Shown here: piece after piece, positions 15,730 to 25,277 of the stretch
Layout: every line of letters starts with the position of its first letter
Position numbering within the stretch: the first letter of the stretch is position 1
Origin: Nocardia nova SH22a
Lineage (GTDB): Bacteria; Actinomycetota; Actinomycetes; Mycobacteriales; Mycobacteriaceae
NCBI RefSeq assembly: GCF_000523235.1
Contig: NZ_CP006850.1
Location: 6,076,001-6,140,000 of the forward strand
Reading direction: 5' to 3'
Length of the DNA: 64,000 nucleotides
The notes under the pieces: generated by a model
The model's database searches: none
Told to the model about the DNA's origin: nothing
The model's input: the letters and a program-made list of their open reading frames with translations, nothing else
Program-made: the position numbers and the translations under genes

Positions 15730-16089
15730 ATGACCAGCGACGCAGTTCCGCATCCCGGACAGGATCCGGTACCGCACGACGGGCCGCTCGACCCACCGCG
15801 CGTCGACACCCCGCCGTCGACCACCCCCGTCAAGGGCAAGCGCGCGCTGAAGAAGACGCGCGCCGGCTATGCCTGGGTGACACTGGTCGCGGCGGCGATC
15901 ATCGGCATCCTGCTGTTGATCTTCATCCTGCAGAATCTGAACCAGGTGCGTATCCACCTGTTCTTCTGGCAGTTCAACCTGCCGCTGGGGGTCACCGTGT
16001 TGCTTTCGGTGATCGCCGGAGCGCTGGTGATGGCACTGGCCGGAGGCTGGCGGATCCTCCAGTTGCGCAGAGTCGCCAAACGCCTTTAG
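15730..16089 (+). CDS. LapA-domain (DUF1049) membrane protein
   Basis: 119 residues. A proline-rich cytoplasmic N-terminus (1-40) is followed by two transmembrane helices ([19 protein letters not shown] and [20 protein letters not shown]) joined by the conserved [17 protein letters not shown] segment of the LapA/DUF1049 family. In proteobacteria LapA proteins help lipopolysaccharide assembly; actinobacterial members have no established role. It is convergent with cdsA, overlapping by 4 bp, and divergent from rlmN. Confidence 0.85.
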   Translation: MTSDAVPHPGQDPVPHDGPLDPPRVDTPPSTTPVKGKRALKKTRAGYAWVTLVAAAIIGILLLIFILQNLNQVRIHLFFWQFNLPLGVTVLLSVIAGALVMALAGGWRILQLRRVAKRL

Positions 16090-17039
16090 AGCAGGGCGGT
16101 CAGCACCAGCCAGGAGACGAACGCCGAGGGCAGCATCGAGTCGAGCCGGTCCATGATGCCGCCGTGCCCGGGCAGCAGGGTGCCCATGTCCTTGATGCCG
16201 AGTTCGCGCTTGATCTGGGATTCGATCAGGTCACCGCCGGTCGCCACAAGCACCACCGCGATGCCGAGCAGGACGCCGATCATCGAATTGGCCTGCAACA
16301 GCAGTGTCACCGTCAGCAGGCCGCCGATGATGCAGAACACCAGCGAACCGCCGAATCCCTCCCAGGATTTCTTCGGGCTGATCGCGGGCACCATCGGATG
16401 GCGGCCGAAGAGGACACCGGCGACGTATCCGCCGACATCGGAGCAGACCACCAGAATCATGAAGGTCAGCACCCGCAGATTGCCGTCGTGCTGCTGCAGC
16501 ATCAGAACCGCGAACGACGCGAGCAGCGGGATCCACGACACCACGAACACCGTGATCGCGGTGTCGCGCAAGAAGTTTCGCGGTGTGGCCGACAAGCCGT
16601 GATCGAACAGCCGCCACGCCATACACCCCAGAGCGGTCGCCGCGAACGCGCCCACCACACCCTGAGCACCCCACGGCCAGGCCAGCCAGATCATCGCCTG
16701 ACCGCCGACCAGCAGCGGGATCCGGGGCACCAGGACATCAGCTTCGCGCAGGCGCTTGGCGACCTCCCAGGTAGCGACGGCCATGGCGACCGCGATGACG
16801 CCGATCAGCACCTTCGGAACGAACAGCAGAATCGCGATCAGCGAGGCACCGAGGCCGATACCCACCGCCAGCGCGGCCGGTAAATTGCGGCCCGCGCGCG
16901 AGGACTTACCACTCGGCTCCGCCGAGGGCGGGTCGGTAGCCGGCGTCTCACCGGCCGGGTCGCTCGCCGGCATCGTCTCGTCGGCTGCGGCTTCTTCGGC
17001 CACGATTGTCCCGTCGCTCACTTTGTTCGTCCACTCCAT
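16086..17039 (-). CDS. cdsA: Phosphatidate cytidylyltransferase
   Basis: A 317-residue integral membrane enzyme making CDP-diacylglycerol from phosphatidate and CTP, the precursor of all phospholipids. About eight hydrophobic helices follow an acidic N-terminal tail (1-50). The family signature is complete near the C-terminus: SQIKRELGIKDMGTLLPGHG followed by GIMDRLDS, and SPKKSWEG is also present. ATG 17039 is chosen over GTG 17060, which would leave only 12 bases after frr. It lies downstream of frr in the translation-phospholipid block. Confidence 0.95.
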   Translation of the reverse strand: MEWTNKVSDGTIVAEEAAADETMPASDPAGETPATDPPSAEPSGKSSRAGRNLPAALAVGIGLGASLIAILLFVPKVLIGVIAVAMAVATWEVAKRLREADVLVPRIPLLVGGQAMIWLAWPWGAQGVVGAFAATALGCMAWRLFDHGLSATPRNFLRDTAITVFVVSWIPLLASFAVLMLQQHDGNLRVLTFMILVVCSDVGGYVAGVLFGRHPMVPAISPKKSWEGFGGSLVFCIIGGLLTVTLLLQANSMIGVLLGIAVVLVATGGDLIESQIKRELGIKDMGTLLPGHGGIMDRLDSMLPSAFVSWLVLTALL

Positions 17040-17072
17040 CCCGTCCCCGGACCGCCTCACCGGGACCGAGTC

Positions 17073-17630
17073 TCACACCTCGAGCAGTTCGGATTCCTTG
17101 TGCTTGACCAGTTCGTCGATCTGGGCGACGTACTTCTGGGTGGTCTTGTCCAGTTCCTTCTCGGCGCGGCCGACCTCGTCCTCGCCCGCCTCGCCGTCCT
17201 TCTGGATCCGGTTCAGCTCATCCATGGTCTTGCGCCGCACGTTGCGGATCGCGACCTTGGCGTCCTCGCCTTTGGACTTCGCCTGCTTGACGAGTTCGCG
17301 GCGGCGTTCCTCGGTCAGCTGCGGAACCATCACCCGGATGACGTTGCCGTCGTCGGTCGGATTCACGCCCAGATCGGAGTTGCGGATCGCGGTCTCGATC
17401 GTCTTCAGCTGCGCCTGCTCATAGGGCTTGATGACGACCATTCGCGGCTCCGGCACGGTGATGCTGGCCATCTGGGTGATCGGCGTCGGCGAACCGTAGT
17501 ACTCGGCGACGACCCGGTTGAACATGCCCGGATTGGCGCGGCCGGTCCGGACGGATCCGAGGTCGTCCTTCGCCACCGAGACAGCCTTTTCCATCTTCTC
17601 CTCGGCGTCGAAGAGCGCTTCATCAATCAC
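17073..17630 (-). CDS. frr: Ribosome recycling factor
   Basis: 185 residues, the standard RRF length. It splits post-termination ribosomes together with EF-G. The start is GTG 17630 ([17 protein letters not shown]) with GGAGG eight bases upstream. Conserved segments [14 protein letters not shown], the hinge region and the C-terminal KAQIDEL-like helix ([13 protein letters not shown]) are present. It follows pyrH by 65 bp and precedes cdsA by 33 bp, so it is probably cotranscribed with both. Confidence 0.96.
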   Translation of the reverse strand: MIDEALFDAEEKMEKAVSVAKDDLGSVRTGRANPGMFNRVVAEYYGSPTPITQMASITVPEPRMVVIKPYEQAQLKTIETAIRNSDLGVNPTDDGNVIRVMVPQLTEERRRELVKQAKSKGEDAKVAIRNVRRKTMDELNRIQKDGEAGEDEVGRAEKELDKTTQKYVAQIDELVKHKESELLEV

Positions 17631-17695
17631 GACCGTTTCCTCCACAGCATCGTTTCGGGGGCCCGGAATTCGCGAGGACCGCTCCCCCACCGGAT

Positions 17696-18427
17696 TCAGG
17701 ACCGAACCAGTGTGCCGATCTTCTCACCGGCCACCGCGCGGGCGATATTGCCCTTGGTCAACAAATTGAACACCAGCATCGGCATCTGGTTGTCCATACA
17801 CAAGCTGAACGCGGTCGCATCGGCCACCTTCAACCCACGCTCGAGCACTTCCTTGTGGGTGACCTCGGAGAACATCGTCGCCTCGGAATCCACCTTGGGA
17901 TCGGCGGTGAACACCCCGTCCACGGCCTTGGCCATCAGCACCACCTCGGCGCCGATCTCCAGGGCTCGCTGAGCGGCGGTGGTGTCGGTGGAGAAGTACG
18001 GCATACCCATCCCCGCGCCGAAGATCACCACCCGGCCCTTCTCCAGATGCCGCTTCGCGCGCAGTGGCAGATACGGTTCGGCGACCTGTCCCATGGTGAT
18101 GGCGGTCTGCACCCGGGTGTCGACACCCTGCTTCTGCAGAAAGTCTTGCAGCGCAAGGCTGTTCATCACGGTGCCGAGCATACCCATGTAATCGGAGCGG
18201 GCCCGCTCCATACCACGTTCCTCGAGTTCGGCGCCGCGGAAGAAATTTCCCCCACCGATGACGACCGCCACCTGCACGCCGGTCGAAACGACTTCGGCGA
18301 TCTGTTCGGCCACGGTCTGGACCACATCCGGGTCGAGCCCGACCTCGCCGCCGCCGAACATCTCCCCACCCAATTTGAGGAGTACGCGGCGAAAGCCCTT
18401 GCGGTCGGGCGCCGTATCCGGGTCCAT
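17696..18427 (-). CDS. pyrH: Uridylate kinase
   Basis: 243 residues, the hexameric bacterial UMP kinase that makes UDP from UMP and ATP. Characteristic segments: [12 protein letters not shown] at the N-terminus, [14 protein letters not shown] for substrate binding, and [14 protein letters not shown] [14 protein letters not shown] near the C-terminus. ATG 18427 has AGGAG five bases upstream. It lies in the tsf-pyrH-frr order usual in actinobacteria. The 518-bp gap to tsf is longer than usual and holds a degenerate plus-strand gene and a terminator. Confidence 0.96.
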   Translation of the reverse strand: MDPDTAPDRKGFRRVLLKLGGEMFGGGEVGLDPDVVQTVAEQIAEVVSTGVQVAVVIGGGNFFRGAELEERGMERARSDYMGMLGTVMNSLALQDFLQKQGVDTRVQTAITMGQVAEPYLPLRAKRHLEKGRVVIFGAGMGMPYFSTDTTAAQRALEIGAEVVLMAKAVDGVFTADPKVDSEATMFSEVTHKEVLERGLKVADATAFSLCMDNQMPMLVFNLLTKGNIARAVAGEKIGTLVRS

Positions 18428-18646
18428 CGGTCTCCTAGTCGTCGGCTGTCGAGCGAGCGCACGCACGGGAAAACACCATCCCGGGCGCGATTGTTCGCGC
18501 GGGACGGTAACACGCTCCGTCTATCCTGCACCACCGGCGGACCTGCCAGTGAGCCGACCCTCGAATATCCGGATCCGGCAGCCCCCGGACGAGAAAGCCC
18601 ACAAAGCACAATCAGAAACGTTTAAATTTCAGTAACGTGCCGAGTC

Positions 18647-18888
18647 GTGAAACTCGACCATCCAACCACGCGTCCGGAATGCGCGGCAGCCATTCTCGTC
18701 GCCGGTTCGGTCGCCTTCGCCGGGTCGGCCGCCGCGGATGTTCAGATTCCCACGGGCAGCAACGATTCCACCGGTATCGGGTGGGCAGCAGCACCGTCAC
18801 ATCCCTGCTGCAGGCACTGCCCGCTCTCACGAACTGGGCCATGACCGGTAGCAGCGGGTGCATCGCCTTCGGCTGCAACCGCGGGTGA
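18647..18888 (+). pseudogene. Small secreted protein gene with an apparent frameshift
   Basis: From GTG 18647 the frame encodes a signal-peptide-like start (CAAAILVAGSVAFAGSAAA) and a short mature part, then shifts phase near 18780. The adjacent phase continues as GSSTVTSLLQALPALTNWAM and ends GCIAFGCNRG before TGA at 18886-18888. Joined, they give about 80 residues: a secreted peptide with two Cys near the C-terminus. One base appears missing in the GGGTGGGC run. It could be a real lesion or a sequence error. Not recognised by family. Confidence 0.5.
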
Positions 18889-18899
18889 CGACACCAAAA

Positions 18900-18936
18900 A
18901 GCCCCCGGAACAACGAGATTCGTTGCCCCGGGGGCT
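18900..18936. terminator. Bidirectional intrinsic terminator
   Basis: AGCCCCCGG pairs with CCGGGGGCT, and inside it CAACG pairs with CGTTG. There is an A-run on the left and TTT on the right. It lies just after tsf (minus strand) and after the small secreted gene (plus strand), so it can stop both. Confidence 0.85.
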
Positions 18937-18946
18937 TTCCCGTGTA

Positions 18947-19771
18947 TCAGGCCTGACCGACCTCGAACCGGGCGAAGCGGGTGATGGTGACACCGGCGTC
19001 GTCCAGCAGCTGCTTGACGGTCTTCTTGCTGTCGGTGACCGACGCCTGCTCCAGCAGGACGACGTCCTTGTAGAAGCCGTTGACGCGACCCTCGACGATC
19101 TTCGGCAGCGCGCCCTCCGGCTTGCCCTCCTCGCGGGCGGTGGCCTCGGCGATACCGCGCTCCTTCTCGACCAGATCGGCCGGGACCTCGTCGCGGGTGA
19201 CGTACTTGGCCTTCAGCGCGGCGACCTGCATCGCGGCGGCGCGGGCGACCTCGGCGGCGGCGTCGCCCTCACCCTGGTACTCGACCAGCACGCCGACGGC
19301 CGGCGGCAGGTCCGAGGACCGCTTGTGCAGGTAGGTCGCGACGGGGCCCTCGAAGGACACCACACGGCGCAGCTCGAGCTTCTCGCCGATCTTGGCGGCC
19401 AGCTCCTGCACCACCTGGTCGGCGGTCTTGCCGTTGACGTCGACGGCCTTGAGCGCGTCCAGGTCGGCCGGGCGCACCTTGGCGGCGGCCTCGGCGATGT
19501 CACCGGCGGTGTTCTGGAACTCGTCGTTCTTGGCGACGAAGTCCGTCTCGGAGTTGAGCTCGAACATCACGCCGTCCTGCGCGGCGACCAGGCCCTCGGC
19601 GGTGGCGCGCTCGGCGCGCTTGCCGACATCCTTGGCGCCCTTGATCCGCAGAACCTCGACGGCTTTGTCGAAATCGCCGTCGGTTTCCTCCAGGGCCTTC
19701 TTGCAGTCCATCATTCCGGAGCCGGTGAGCTCGCGGAGCCGCTTCACATCCTGGGCGGTGTAGTTCGCCAT
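18947..19771 (-). CDS. tsf: Elongation factor Ts
   Basis: 274 residues. It exchanges GDP for GTP on EF-Tu. The N-terminal UBA-like module includes the signature [18 protein letters not shown], and the core contains [16 protein letters not shown], which contacts EF-Tu. ATG 19771 is preceded by GGAGG. It is cotranscribed with rpsB upstream and is followed by the terminator at 18900-18936, so pyrH probably has its own promoter. Confidence 0.97.
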   Translation of the reverse strand: MANYTAQDVKRLRELTGSGMMDCKKALEETDGDFDKAVEVLRIKGAKDVGKRAERATAEGLVAAQDGVMFELNSETDFVAKNDEFQNTAGDIAEAAAKVRPADLDALKAVDVNGKTADQVVQELAAKIGEKLELRRVVSFEGPVATYLHKRSSDLPPAVGVLVEYQGEGDAAAEVARAAAMQVAALKAKYVTRDEVPADLVEKERGIAEATAREEGKPEGALPKIVEGRVNGFYKDVVLLEQASVTDSKKTVKQLLDDAGVTITRFARFEVGQA

Positions 19772-19896
19772 CGTGGCGAGCCTCCTCGAAAATTTGCGAA
19801 AGTGTGTCAGGTCTCTAGCACCACCATGCCGACCGCTTCCGAACAGGAAGGGCCGGCAAGGTGAATTCCGAAATCGCGGTCGGAAACCGCCGTGGA

Positions 19897-20766
19897 TCAG
19901 AAGTCGGCCGGGGTCTTGGTGGCCGGATCTTCCTTCAACTCGGCTTCGGCAGCGGTCTCCGGAGCGGCAGCGGCCTCGCCCTCGGTGGCCGGAGTGGCCT
20001 GGGCGAGCAGCTCCTGCTCCCACTCGGCGAGCGGCTCACCGGCGCCGGCTTCGGGCTTCGCATCGCCGGAGGCGCGGGCGGCACGGGCCTGCACGCCCTC
20101 GGCGACCGCGGAAGCGACGACCTTGGTGAGCAGGGCGGCCGAGCGGATCGCGTCGTCGTTACCCGGGATCGGGTAGTCGACGAGGTCGGGGTCGCAGTTG
20201 GTGTCCAGGATCGCGATGACCGGGATGTTCAGCTTGCGAGCCTCACCGACGGCGATGTGCTCCTTGTTGGTGTCGACGACCCAGATGGCCGAGGGCACCT
20301 TGGCCATGTCCCGGATACCGCCGAGCGTGCGCTCGAGCTTGTTCTTCTCACGGGTCAGCATCAAGATTTCCTTCTTGGTGCGGCCCTCGAAGCCACCGGT
20401 CTGCTCCATCGCCTCGAGTTCCTTCAGGCGCTGCAGCCGCTTGTGCACGGTGGAGAAGTTGGTGAGCATGCCACCCAGCCAGCGCTGGTTGACGTAGGGC
20501 ATCCCGACGCGAGTCGCCTCGGCCGCGATCGACTCCTGGGCCTGCTTCTTGGTGCCGACGAAGAGAACGGTGCCACCGTGGGCGACGGTCTCCTTGACGA
20601 ACTCGTAGGCCTTGTCGATGTAGGTCAGCGTCTGCTGCAGGTCGATGATGTAGATGCCGTTGCGGTCGGTGAAGATGAACCGCTTCATCTTCGGGTTCCA
20701 CCGCCGGGTCTGGTGACCGAAGTGTGCGCCGCTGTCGAGCAGCTGCTTCATGGTTACGACAGCCAT
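19897..20766 (-). CDS. rpsB: 30S ribosomal protein S2
   Basis: 289 residues. The S2 fold runs from [20 protein letters not shown] to about residue 235, with [14 protein letters not shown] and [20 protein letters not shown] as clear family segments. The last ~50 residues form an acidic, Ala/Glu-rich tail, common in high-GC actinobacteria. ATG 20766 follows an AAGGCGG site. The 269-bp region upstream (20767-21035) has no gene and would carry the promoter and leader. Confidence 0.97.
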   Translation of the reverse strand: MAVVTMKQLLDSGAHFGHQTRRWNPKMKRFIFTDRNGIYIIDLQQTLTYIDKAYEFVKETVAHGGTVLFVGTKKQAQESIAAEATRVGMPYVNQRWLGGMLTNFSTVHKRLQRLKELEAMEQTGGFEGRTKKEILMLTREKNKLERTLGGIRDMAKVPSAIWVVDTNKEHIAVGEARKLNIPVIAILDTNCDPDLVDYPIPGNDDAIRSAALLTKVVASAVAEGVQARAARASGDAKPEAGAGEPLAEWEQELLAQATPATEGEAAAAPETAAEAELKEDPATKTPADF

Positions 20767-21035
20767 AGCCGCGTATCCGCCTTTCATATGCCGGTTGACG
20801 CAGAGATCGAAGGTCGATTCCTGCCCTGGCGTCCGTGGCCGCCGGACCTTCCGGAAAAAATTCAGGAGGACCAGCCGACGGCACCGTGATCGAACGCGCG
20901 AAGTCGATCCGCGTACAGCGAACCGCCCGGCCAGTCTACGACTCACACCGTGCGGAACCTAAACGGGGTGGTCAGCGGGTGGTTACCCCGTGTTCACCGG
21001 CGTACGACGAGCAATCGGGCCGGCCGCAGGGCAGC

Positions 21036-21404
21036 TCACAGATGCCATCCCTGTCCGGGAGGCAGCAAACTCACCGCCGCCGCCAGAATTCCGACGACCG
21101 CGATCGCCGCGCTCACGGTCAGCACGGCGACGGTCCCGTCCGCCCACCCGGGACCGCCGGGGTGGCGCAGGGATCGGCCGCGGAGCACACAGGTGACGGC
21201 CACGACCGCCAGCACACCGGTCGACAGCAGTGCGAGGACCAGGATCGCGGTCTGCTCACGCGTCGTGGCGACGTGCAGGAACAGCACCGCGGTGGCCATC
21301 GCGCCGATCGCGGTCCGCCACCAGGCCAGTGCGGTGCGTTCGGCCTGCAGTCCCGGATCGCGGTCCGGGGCCGCCGACGGCGAGGGCTTCGAGGACCGCT
21401 TCAC
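21036..21404 (-). CDS. DUF202 membrane protein
   Basis: 122 residues with three predicted transmembrane helices after a short polar N-terminus. The DUF202/YidH hallmark is LQAERTALAWWRTAIGAMAT. The start is GTG 21404, overlapping the upstream DUF202 gene stop by 4 bp (GTGA), so the two are translated together. The family function is unestablished; it is common as paired genes in actinobacteria and may form a heteromeric membrane complex. Confidence 0.82.
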   Translation of the reverse strand: MKRSSKPSPSAAPDRDPGLQAERTALAWWRTAIGAMATAVLFLHVATTREQTAILVLALLSTGVLAVVAVTCVLRGRSLRHPGGPGWADGTVAVLTVSAAIAVVGILAAAVSLLPPGQGWHL

Positions 21405-21910
21405 GACAACAGCAATCCGATACCGGCCAGCACCGCGATGACGGCGATACCTCCCGCGAGGATCGGGACCATCACGGTTTGCGGCAGCGGACGGCCCGCG
21501 CGCATCGCCGCCTCGACCAGACGCCAGCGCCCGAAGGCCCCCACCGCGACGACGACGGCCAGCACGATGCAGCAGACCGCCAGCAGCGAGCGGATGTCGT
21601 GGTGCCCGAACGGCTGGACCAGTTCGTGCACCGCCACTCCACCGGCGAGCAGCCCCAGCGCGGTGCGGATCCACGCCAGGAACGTCCGTTCACCGGCCAG
21701 GGTGAACCGGTAATCGAGTTCGGGGGAATCGTCCGGGCCCGGCGTGCCGTCGTCCGGCTCGGCATCGCGCCCACGGGATTCGGGCTTACCGGGGTCGAGC
21801 CGATCGGAGTGAGACTCGGGGCCGGAAGACACAGGGTCCGCCGCGCCGTTTGTGGTCCGGTGCGATTCGGGCGGCGGCGTCGACTCGGGCCCGGGGATTC
21901 CCGTACTCAC
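21401..21910 (-). CDS. DUF202/YidH-like membrane protein
   Basis: 169 residues from GTG 21910, with GGGGTGG upstream. A hydrophilic Pro/Ser/Asp-rich leader (1-65) is followed by FTLAGERTFLAWIRTALGLL, the DUF202 signature, and three transmembrane helices. It overlaps the next DUF202 gene by 4 bp. It may be cotranscribed with nothing upstream, since the M23 gene diverges. The start could also be further 5', because the frame stays open. Confidence 0.8.
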   Translation of the reverse strand: MSTGIPGPESTPPPESHRTTNGAADPVSSGPESHSDRLDPGKPESRGRDAEPDDGTPGPDDSPELDYRFTLAGERTFLAWIRTALGLLAGGVAVHELVQPFGHHDIRSLLAVCCIVLAVVVAVGAFGRWRLVEAAMRAGRPLPQTVMVPILAGGIAVIAVLAGIGLLLS

Positions 21911-22272
21911 GCGCCACCCCAGAGCCGGCCCGCAGGTCGCGGTGGACGCCCGGCCCGATCCGGAGGAAAAACCGTGCGCGATGAGCCGTTTCGCCTCCCG
22001 ATCGCGGTCCACCCGGTTCTCGGGCCGATTGCCGGACGGAGGGCGGCACAGCAAGCAGGTGGTCGAGCGAGGGCCCCGTCGCGCGGATCATGCGATCCGA
22101 GTGTCCACGGTCGCGCGCTCATTTCGACGGTCACCTCCTCCGCGACAGCTCCACCGGCTCGGCACCGATCACCCGGCTGCGGCGGAACGCGTCCTGTTCA
22201 CATGCTCGCAAGTTGTCCACACACGCCGATACCGATCTTTCCACGTCCGGCGGCTGCGGCGAGGGTGGTCGT

Positions 22273-23583
22273 ATGCGTTGGTTACCGGCATTTCTGATGA
22301 TGTTGCTGATCGCGGCGGTGAGCTGGGGTCCGGCACCGGCGCGGGCCACCCCGGGCAGCGCCTTCGACTGGCCGCTGCAGCCACGGCCGCGGGTCGTACG
22401 CGGTTTCGACCGGCCCGAGCACGACTGGCTGCCCGGACATCGCGGGGTCGATCTGGCGGGCGCGGCGGGCCAGAGCGTCCTGGCCGCCGGTGCCGGGATC
22501 GTGGTCTTCGCCGGTCGGGTCGGCGGGAAGCCGGTGGTGTCGATCGATCACGAGGGCGGACTGCGTACCACCTACGAGCCGGTCCGCGCCGATGTGCCGG
22601 TCGGCCGGAGAGTCCAGCGCGGCACACCGCTGGGCACGCTGATGCCGGGACATCAGGGATGCCCGGAGGTGTGTCTGCACTGGGGACTACGGCGGGAGCG
22701 AGACTATCTGGACCCGCTGGGTCTGCTCCGGCGGAATCCGGTGCGGCTCAAACCCGTTCCGCCACAGTCCGATCCGGTATCAGGACGCTCCGCTCGTGGC
22801 GGCTTCCTTCTCCGACAGATCCCGCTTCCACTCCCGGAAGCCTTCCTCGGTCCGGCCGCGACGCCAATATCCGGAAATGGAGGCCGAGGCGGCCGGGACA
22901 CCGCGCTCGGTGCGGATGTAGCGACGCAGATCGTGCATCACCCGGTCGGCTTCACCGTGGATGAACACGTGCACGCGACCCTCGCGCCACGGCTCGGCCC
23001 GGACCGCCTCGGCCAGCGCCTCACCCGGAGCGCGGTCACCGCGATACACCCAGTCGAGCCGAACTCCGGCAGGCGTCGGGAAGTCGAATTCGTCCGCGGG
23101 ACCGCCGATTTCGACGAACACCCGGCCCACCGCATCGGACGGCAGGGCCGCACAGGCGGCCGCGATGGCGGGCAGTGCCGCTTCGTCACCCGCGAGCAGA
23201 TGCCAGTCCGCATCCGGATCCGGCGAATACGCGCCGCCCGGACCGAACAGTTCGATGGCGTCGCCCGGCTGGGCCGCGGCGGCCCAGGGCCCCGCGACTC
23301 CCTCGTCACCGTGGTAGACGAAGTCGATGGCGATCTCCCGCGCCGCAGTGTCGATCGAACTCACCGTGTAGGTGCGCATGGTGTCCCCGTCCGGGCCGGG
23401 GAACAGCAGTTTGACGTAGGCGTCGGTGAAGCCGTTGGGCTGGAAGCCCTCGAAACCGGCGCCACCCAGGTACACCCGGATCAGATGGTCGGTCAGTCGT
23501 TGTGTGCGCCGGACCTCGAAGGCCAGCCGAGTACGAGCCACGATGCGATACCTCCAGAATTAGGATTACCTAACACAGCGTAA
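22273..23583 (+). CDS. M23 (LytM-type) metallopeptidase, ORF with unusual 3' extension
   Basis: A signal peptide (MRWLPAFLMMLLIAAVSWG, cut after ARA) precedes a LytM domain with HRGVDLAG (His and Asp ligands) and CLHWGL, the second zinc motif. Such enzymes cleave peptidoglycan cross-links or activate amidases outside the membrane. The conserved part ends near 22770 (LRRNPVRLKPV), giving about 165 residues, the usual size. However, no in-frame stop occurs until 23581, so the frame adds ~270 residues antisense to the siderophore-interacting gene. The extension is probably not a functional domain. M. tuberculosis has an M23 gene at the same position, beside rpsB. Confidence 0.75.
   Translation: MRWLPAFLMMLLIAAVSWGPAPARATPGSAFDWPLQPRPRVVRGFDRPEHDWLPGHRGVDLAGAAGQSVLAAGAGIVVFAGRVGGKPVVSIDHEGGLRTTYEPVRADVPVGRRVQRGTPLGTLMPGHQGCPEVCLHWGLRRERDYLDPLGLLRRNPVRLKPVPPQSDPVSGRSARGGFLLRQIPLPLPEAFLGPAATPISGNGGRGGRDTALGADVATQIVHHPVGFTVDEHVHATLAPRLGPDRLGQRLTRSAVTAIHPVEPNSGRRREVEFVRGTADFDEHPAHRIGRQGRTGGRDGGQCRFVTREQMPVRIRIRRIRAARTEQFDGVARLGRGGPGPRDSLVTVVDEVDGDLPRRSVDRTHRVGAHGVPVRAGEQQFDVGVGEAVGLEALETGATQVHPDQMVGQSLCAPDLEGQPSTSHDAIPPELGLPNTA
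22780..23541 (-). CDS. Siderophore-interacting protein (FAD/NAD(P)H ferric-siderophore reductase, ViuB-like)
   Basis: 253 residues. The N-terminal FAD-binding barrel carries MRTYTVSSID (the RxYS/T flavin motif), and the C-terminal SIP domain has LLAGDEAALPAIAAA for NAD(P)H and HGEADRVMHDLRRYI. These proteins release iron from imported ferric siderophores in the cytoplasm. GTG 23541 has GGAGG nine bases upstream. An IdeR-type box lies at 23560-23573, so iron should repress it. It is encoded entirely opposite the M23 frame. The position next to xerC and dprA matches viuB in M. tuberculosis. Confidence 0.92.
   Translation of the reverse strand: MARTRLAFEVRRTQRLTDHLIRVYLGGAGFEGFQPNGFTDAYVKLLFPGPDGDTMRTYTVSSIDTAAREIAIDFVYHGDEGVAGPWAAAAQPGDAIELFGPGGAYSPDPDADWHLLAGDEAALPAIAAACAALPSDAVGRVFVEIGGPADEFDFPTPAGVRLDWVYRGDRAPGEALAEAVRAEPWREGRVHVFIHGEADRVMHDLRRYIRTERGVPAASASISGYWRRGRTEEGFREWKRDLSEKEAATSGAS
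23560..23573 (-). promoter_or_regulatory. Probable IdeR/DtxR iron box
   Basis: TTAGGTAATCCTAA on the minus strand is a palindrome (TTAGG-N4-CCTAA) matching the first half of the TTAGGTTAGSCTAACCTAA consensus at most positions. It lies about 19 bp before the start codon of the siderophore-interacting gene. Confidence 0.65.
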
Positions 23584-23699
23584 CAGGACTTATCTCCGAT
23601 AGCTCGGAGTATATCGGCGACCGAACTGAGGTGGGTATCACACGCCCGCGCCCCGCAGGTCCGCCTTCGCCCGGTCGCCCAGGAGACGAAAATGGCACC

Positions 23700-24215
23700 A
23701 TGACGAATTCGCCGGGCGCTCAGCCGTTCACATATCCGGACGTCGGTGCGACCGCGGGGGACTTTCCGGCCGGGTACCACCACTTTCAGCTGCGTCGCCG
23801 CATCGGCGCGGGGCGCGATCTGTTCGAGCGAGCGGGCGGGGAGATCCTCGGCTATCGCATGCAGCGTGGAGTCGGAATCTTTCAGCACGCCGATACTCCG
23901 TCCGCACAGCCGGGTACCACGCTGACCGTTCGGCTGGGCTTCGCCGGCGTCGGCATCACCGCACCGTGCCGGGTGGTCTACGTGCTGGACGAGCCGGACC
24001 GGCGCGGTTTCGCATACGGCACCCTGCCCGGACATCCGGAAGTGGGCGAGGAATTGTTCGCCGTCGAATACGACTCCGCCGACGACGCGGTGTACGCGGT
24101 GGTCGCGGCCTTCTCCCGGCCCGGCGCCTGGTACGTCCGGCTCGGCGGGCCCGTGGTCCGCGCACTGCAGCGCCTGATCGCCGGTCGCTACATCGACGCC
24201 ATCCGGCCCCGCTGA
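23700..24215 (+). CDS. DUF1990 family protein
   Basis: 171 residues from ATG 23700. The family pattern is clear: RRIGAGRDLFERAGGEILGYRMQRG near the N-terminus is broken here into RRIGAGRDLFERA and LGYRMQRGVG; GFAYGTLPGHPEVGEELF is the most conserved part; and RYIDAIRP ends the protein. Function unknown; the fold is predicted to be a START/SRPBCC-like lipid pocket. It is divergent from the siderophore-interacting gene and could share the iron-controlled region at 23542-23699. No signal peptide. Confidence 0.85.
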   Translation: MTNSPGAQPFTYPDVGATAGDFPAGYHHFQLRRRIGAGRDLFERAGGEILGYRMQRGVGIFQHADTPSAQPGTTLTVRLGFAGVGITAPCRVVYVLDEPDRRGFAYGTLPGHPEVGEELFAVEYDSADDAVYAVVAAFSRPGAWYVRLGGPVVRALQRLIAGRYIDAIRPR

Positions 24216-24353
24216 AGCGTTGCAGACCGACCGCCGCGTATCCGCCGAGGGCCGCCACCGGTCCGGGAGCAGCCCGATCGTCACCGGCTCCATGGCCCGG
24301 CGCATGCCTCCGCTGCTCCAGGCGGCCGATGGTCGTGCTCGACGGGGCGGCGT

Positions 24354-25277
24354 TCACGCTCGCGGGTGTGCTTGATCGTGGACATGCCGGAGCCGCTCGA
24401 TGGACACGTGGGTGTAGAGCTGGGTGGTGGCCATGCTGGCGTGGCCCAGTAGTTCCTGGACGACGCGGAGATCGGCGCCGCCCTCGAGCAGGTGGGTCGC
24501 GGCGGTGTGGCGCAGACCGTGCGGGCCCAGGTCGGGTGCGCCCGGTACGGCCGAGACGACATCGTGCACAACGGTTCTGGCCTGCCGCTGATCGAGGCGG
24601 CGGCCGCGGCGGCCGAGTAACAGCGCCCGGCCGGATTCGGCGGTCGCCAGGTGCGGACGCCCGAAATTCAGCCACGCCTCCAGCGAGCGGTCGGCCGGTC
24701 CCCCGAAGGGCACCGAGCGTTCCTTGTTGCCCTTGCCGAGCACCCGGACCAGCCGCCGGGCACGGTCGACATCGTCGATGTCGAGGCCGCACAACTCACT
24801 GACCCGAATCCCGGTGGCGTACAGCATCTCCACGATCAGACGATCCCGCAGCGCCATCGGATCCTGCTGGGCCGCACCCGATTCCGCGGCCGTCATGGCG
24901 GCGTCTGCCTGATCCCGGCCGAGTACGGCGGGCAGCACACGGTGCGCGCGCGCCGACCCCAGCCGCGGGCCGGGATCGGCCACGAGCTGACCGGTATGGG
25001 TGAGCCAGGCGGTGAAGGTGCGGGCAGCCGACGCGCGACGTGCCATGGTCGTCCGCGCGGCCCCGCCCGCGGCCAGTTCGGCCAGCCACGATCGCAGCAA
25101 GGGCAGGTCGATCTCGCCCACCGATGCGTCCGGCGAACGGTCGCACAGGTGGTTCAGCAACGCACGCGCATCGCCGAGATAGGCCCGCACCGTATGGGCC
25201 GACCGGTTGCGGCCCAGCCGCAGATGCCGCTCGTACTGGTCGAGCAGATCACGAAGATCGCCCGGTAGTTCCTCCAT
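24354..25277 (-). CDS. xerC: Tyrosine recombinase XerC
   Basis: 307 residues. The SAM-like N-terminal domain (about 1-100; [20 protein letters not shown]) is followed by the catalytic domain with [12 protein letters not shown] (first Arg), [14 protein letters not shown] (His-x-x-Arg) and [14 protein letters not shown] (His and the nucleophilic Tyr). It resolves chromosome dimers at dif with a partner recombinase. ATG 25277 is preceded by GGTGGAGGA; the frame is open upstream through repetitive DNA that is unlikely to be translated. It sits downstream of dprA as in mycobacteria. Confidence 0.93.
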   Translation of the reverse strand: MEELPGDLRDLLDQYERHLRLGRNRSAHTVRAYLGDARALLNHLCDRSPDASVGEIDLPLLRSWLAELAAGGAARTTMARRASAARTFTAWLTHTGQLVADPGPRLGSARAHRVLPAVLGRDQADAAMTAAESGAAQQDPMALRDRLIVEMLYATGIRVSELCGLDIDDVDRARRLVRVLGKGNKERSVPFGGPADRSLEAWLNFGRPHLATAESGRALLLGRRGRRLDQRQARTVVHDVVSAVPGAPDLGPHGLRHTAATHLLEGGADLRVVQELLGHASMATTQLYTHVSIERLRHVHDQAHPRA

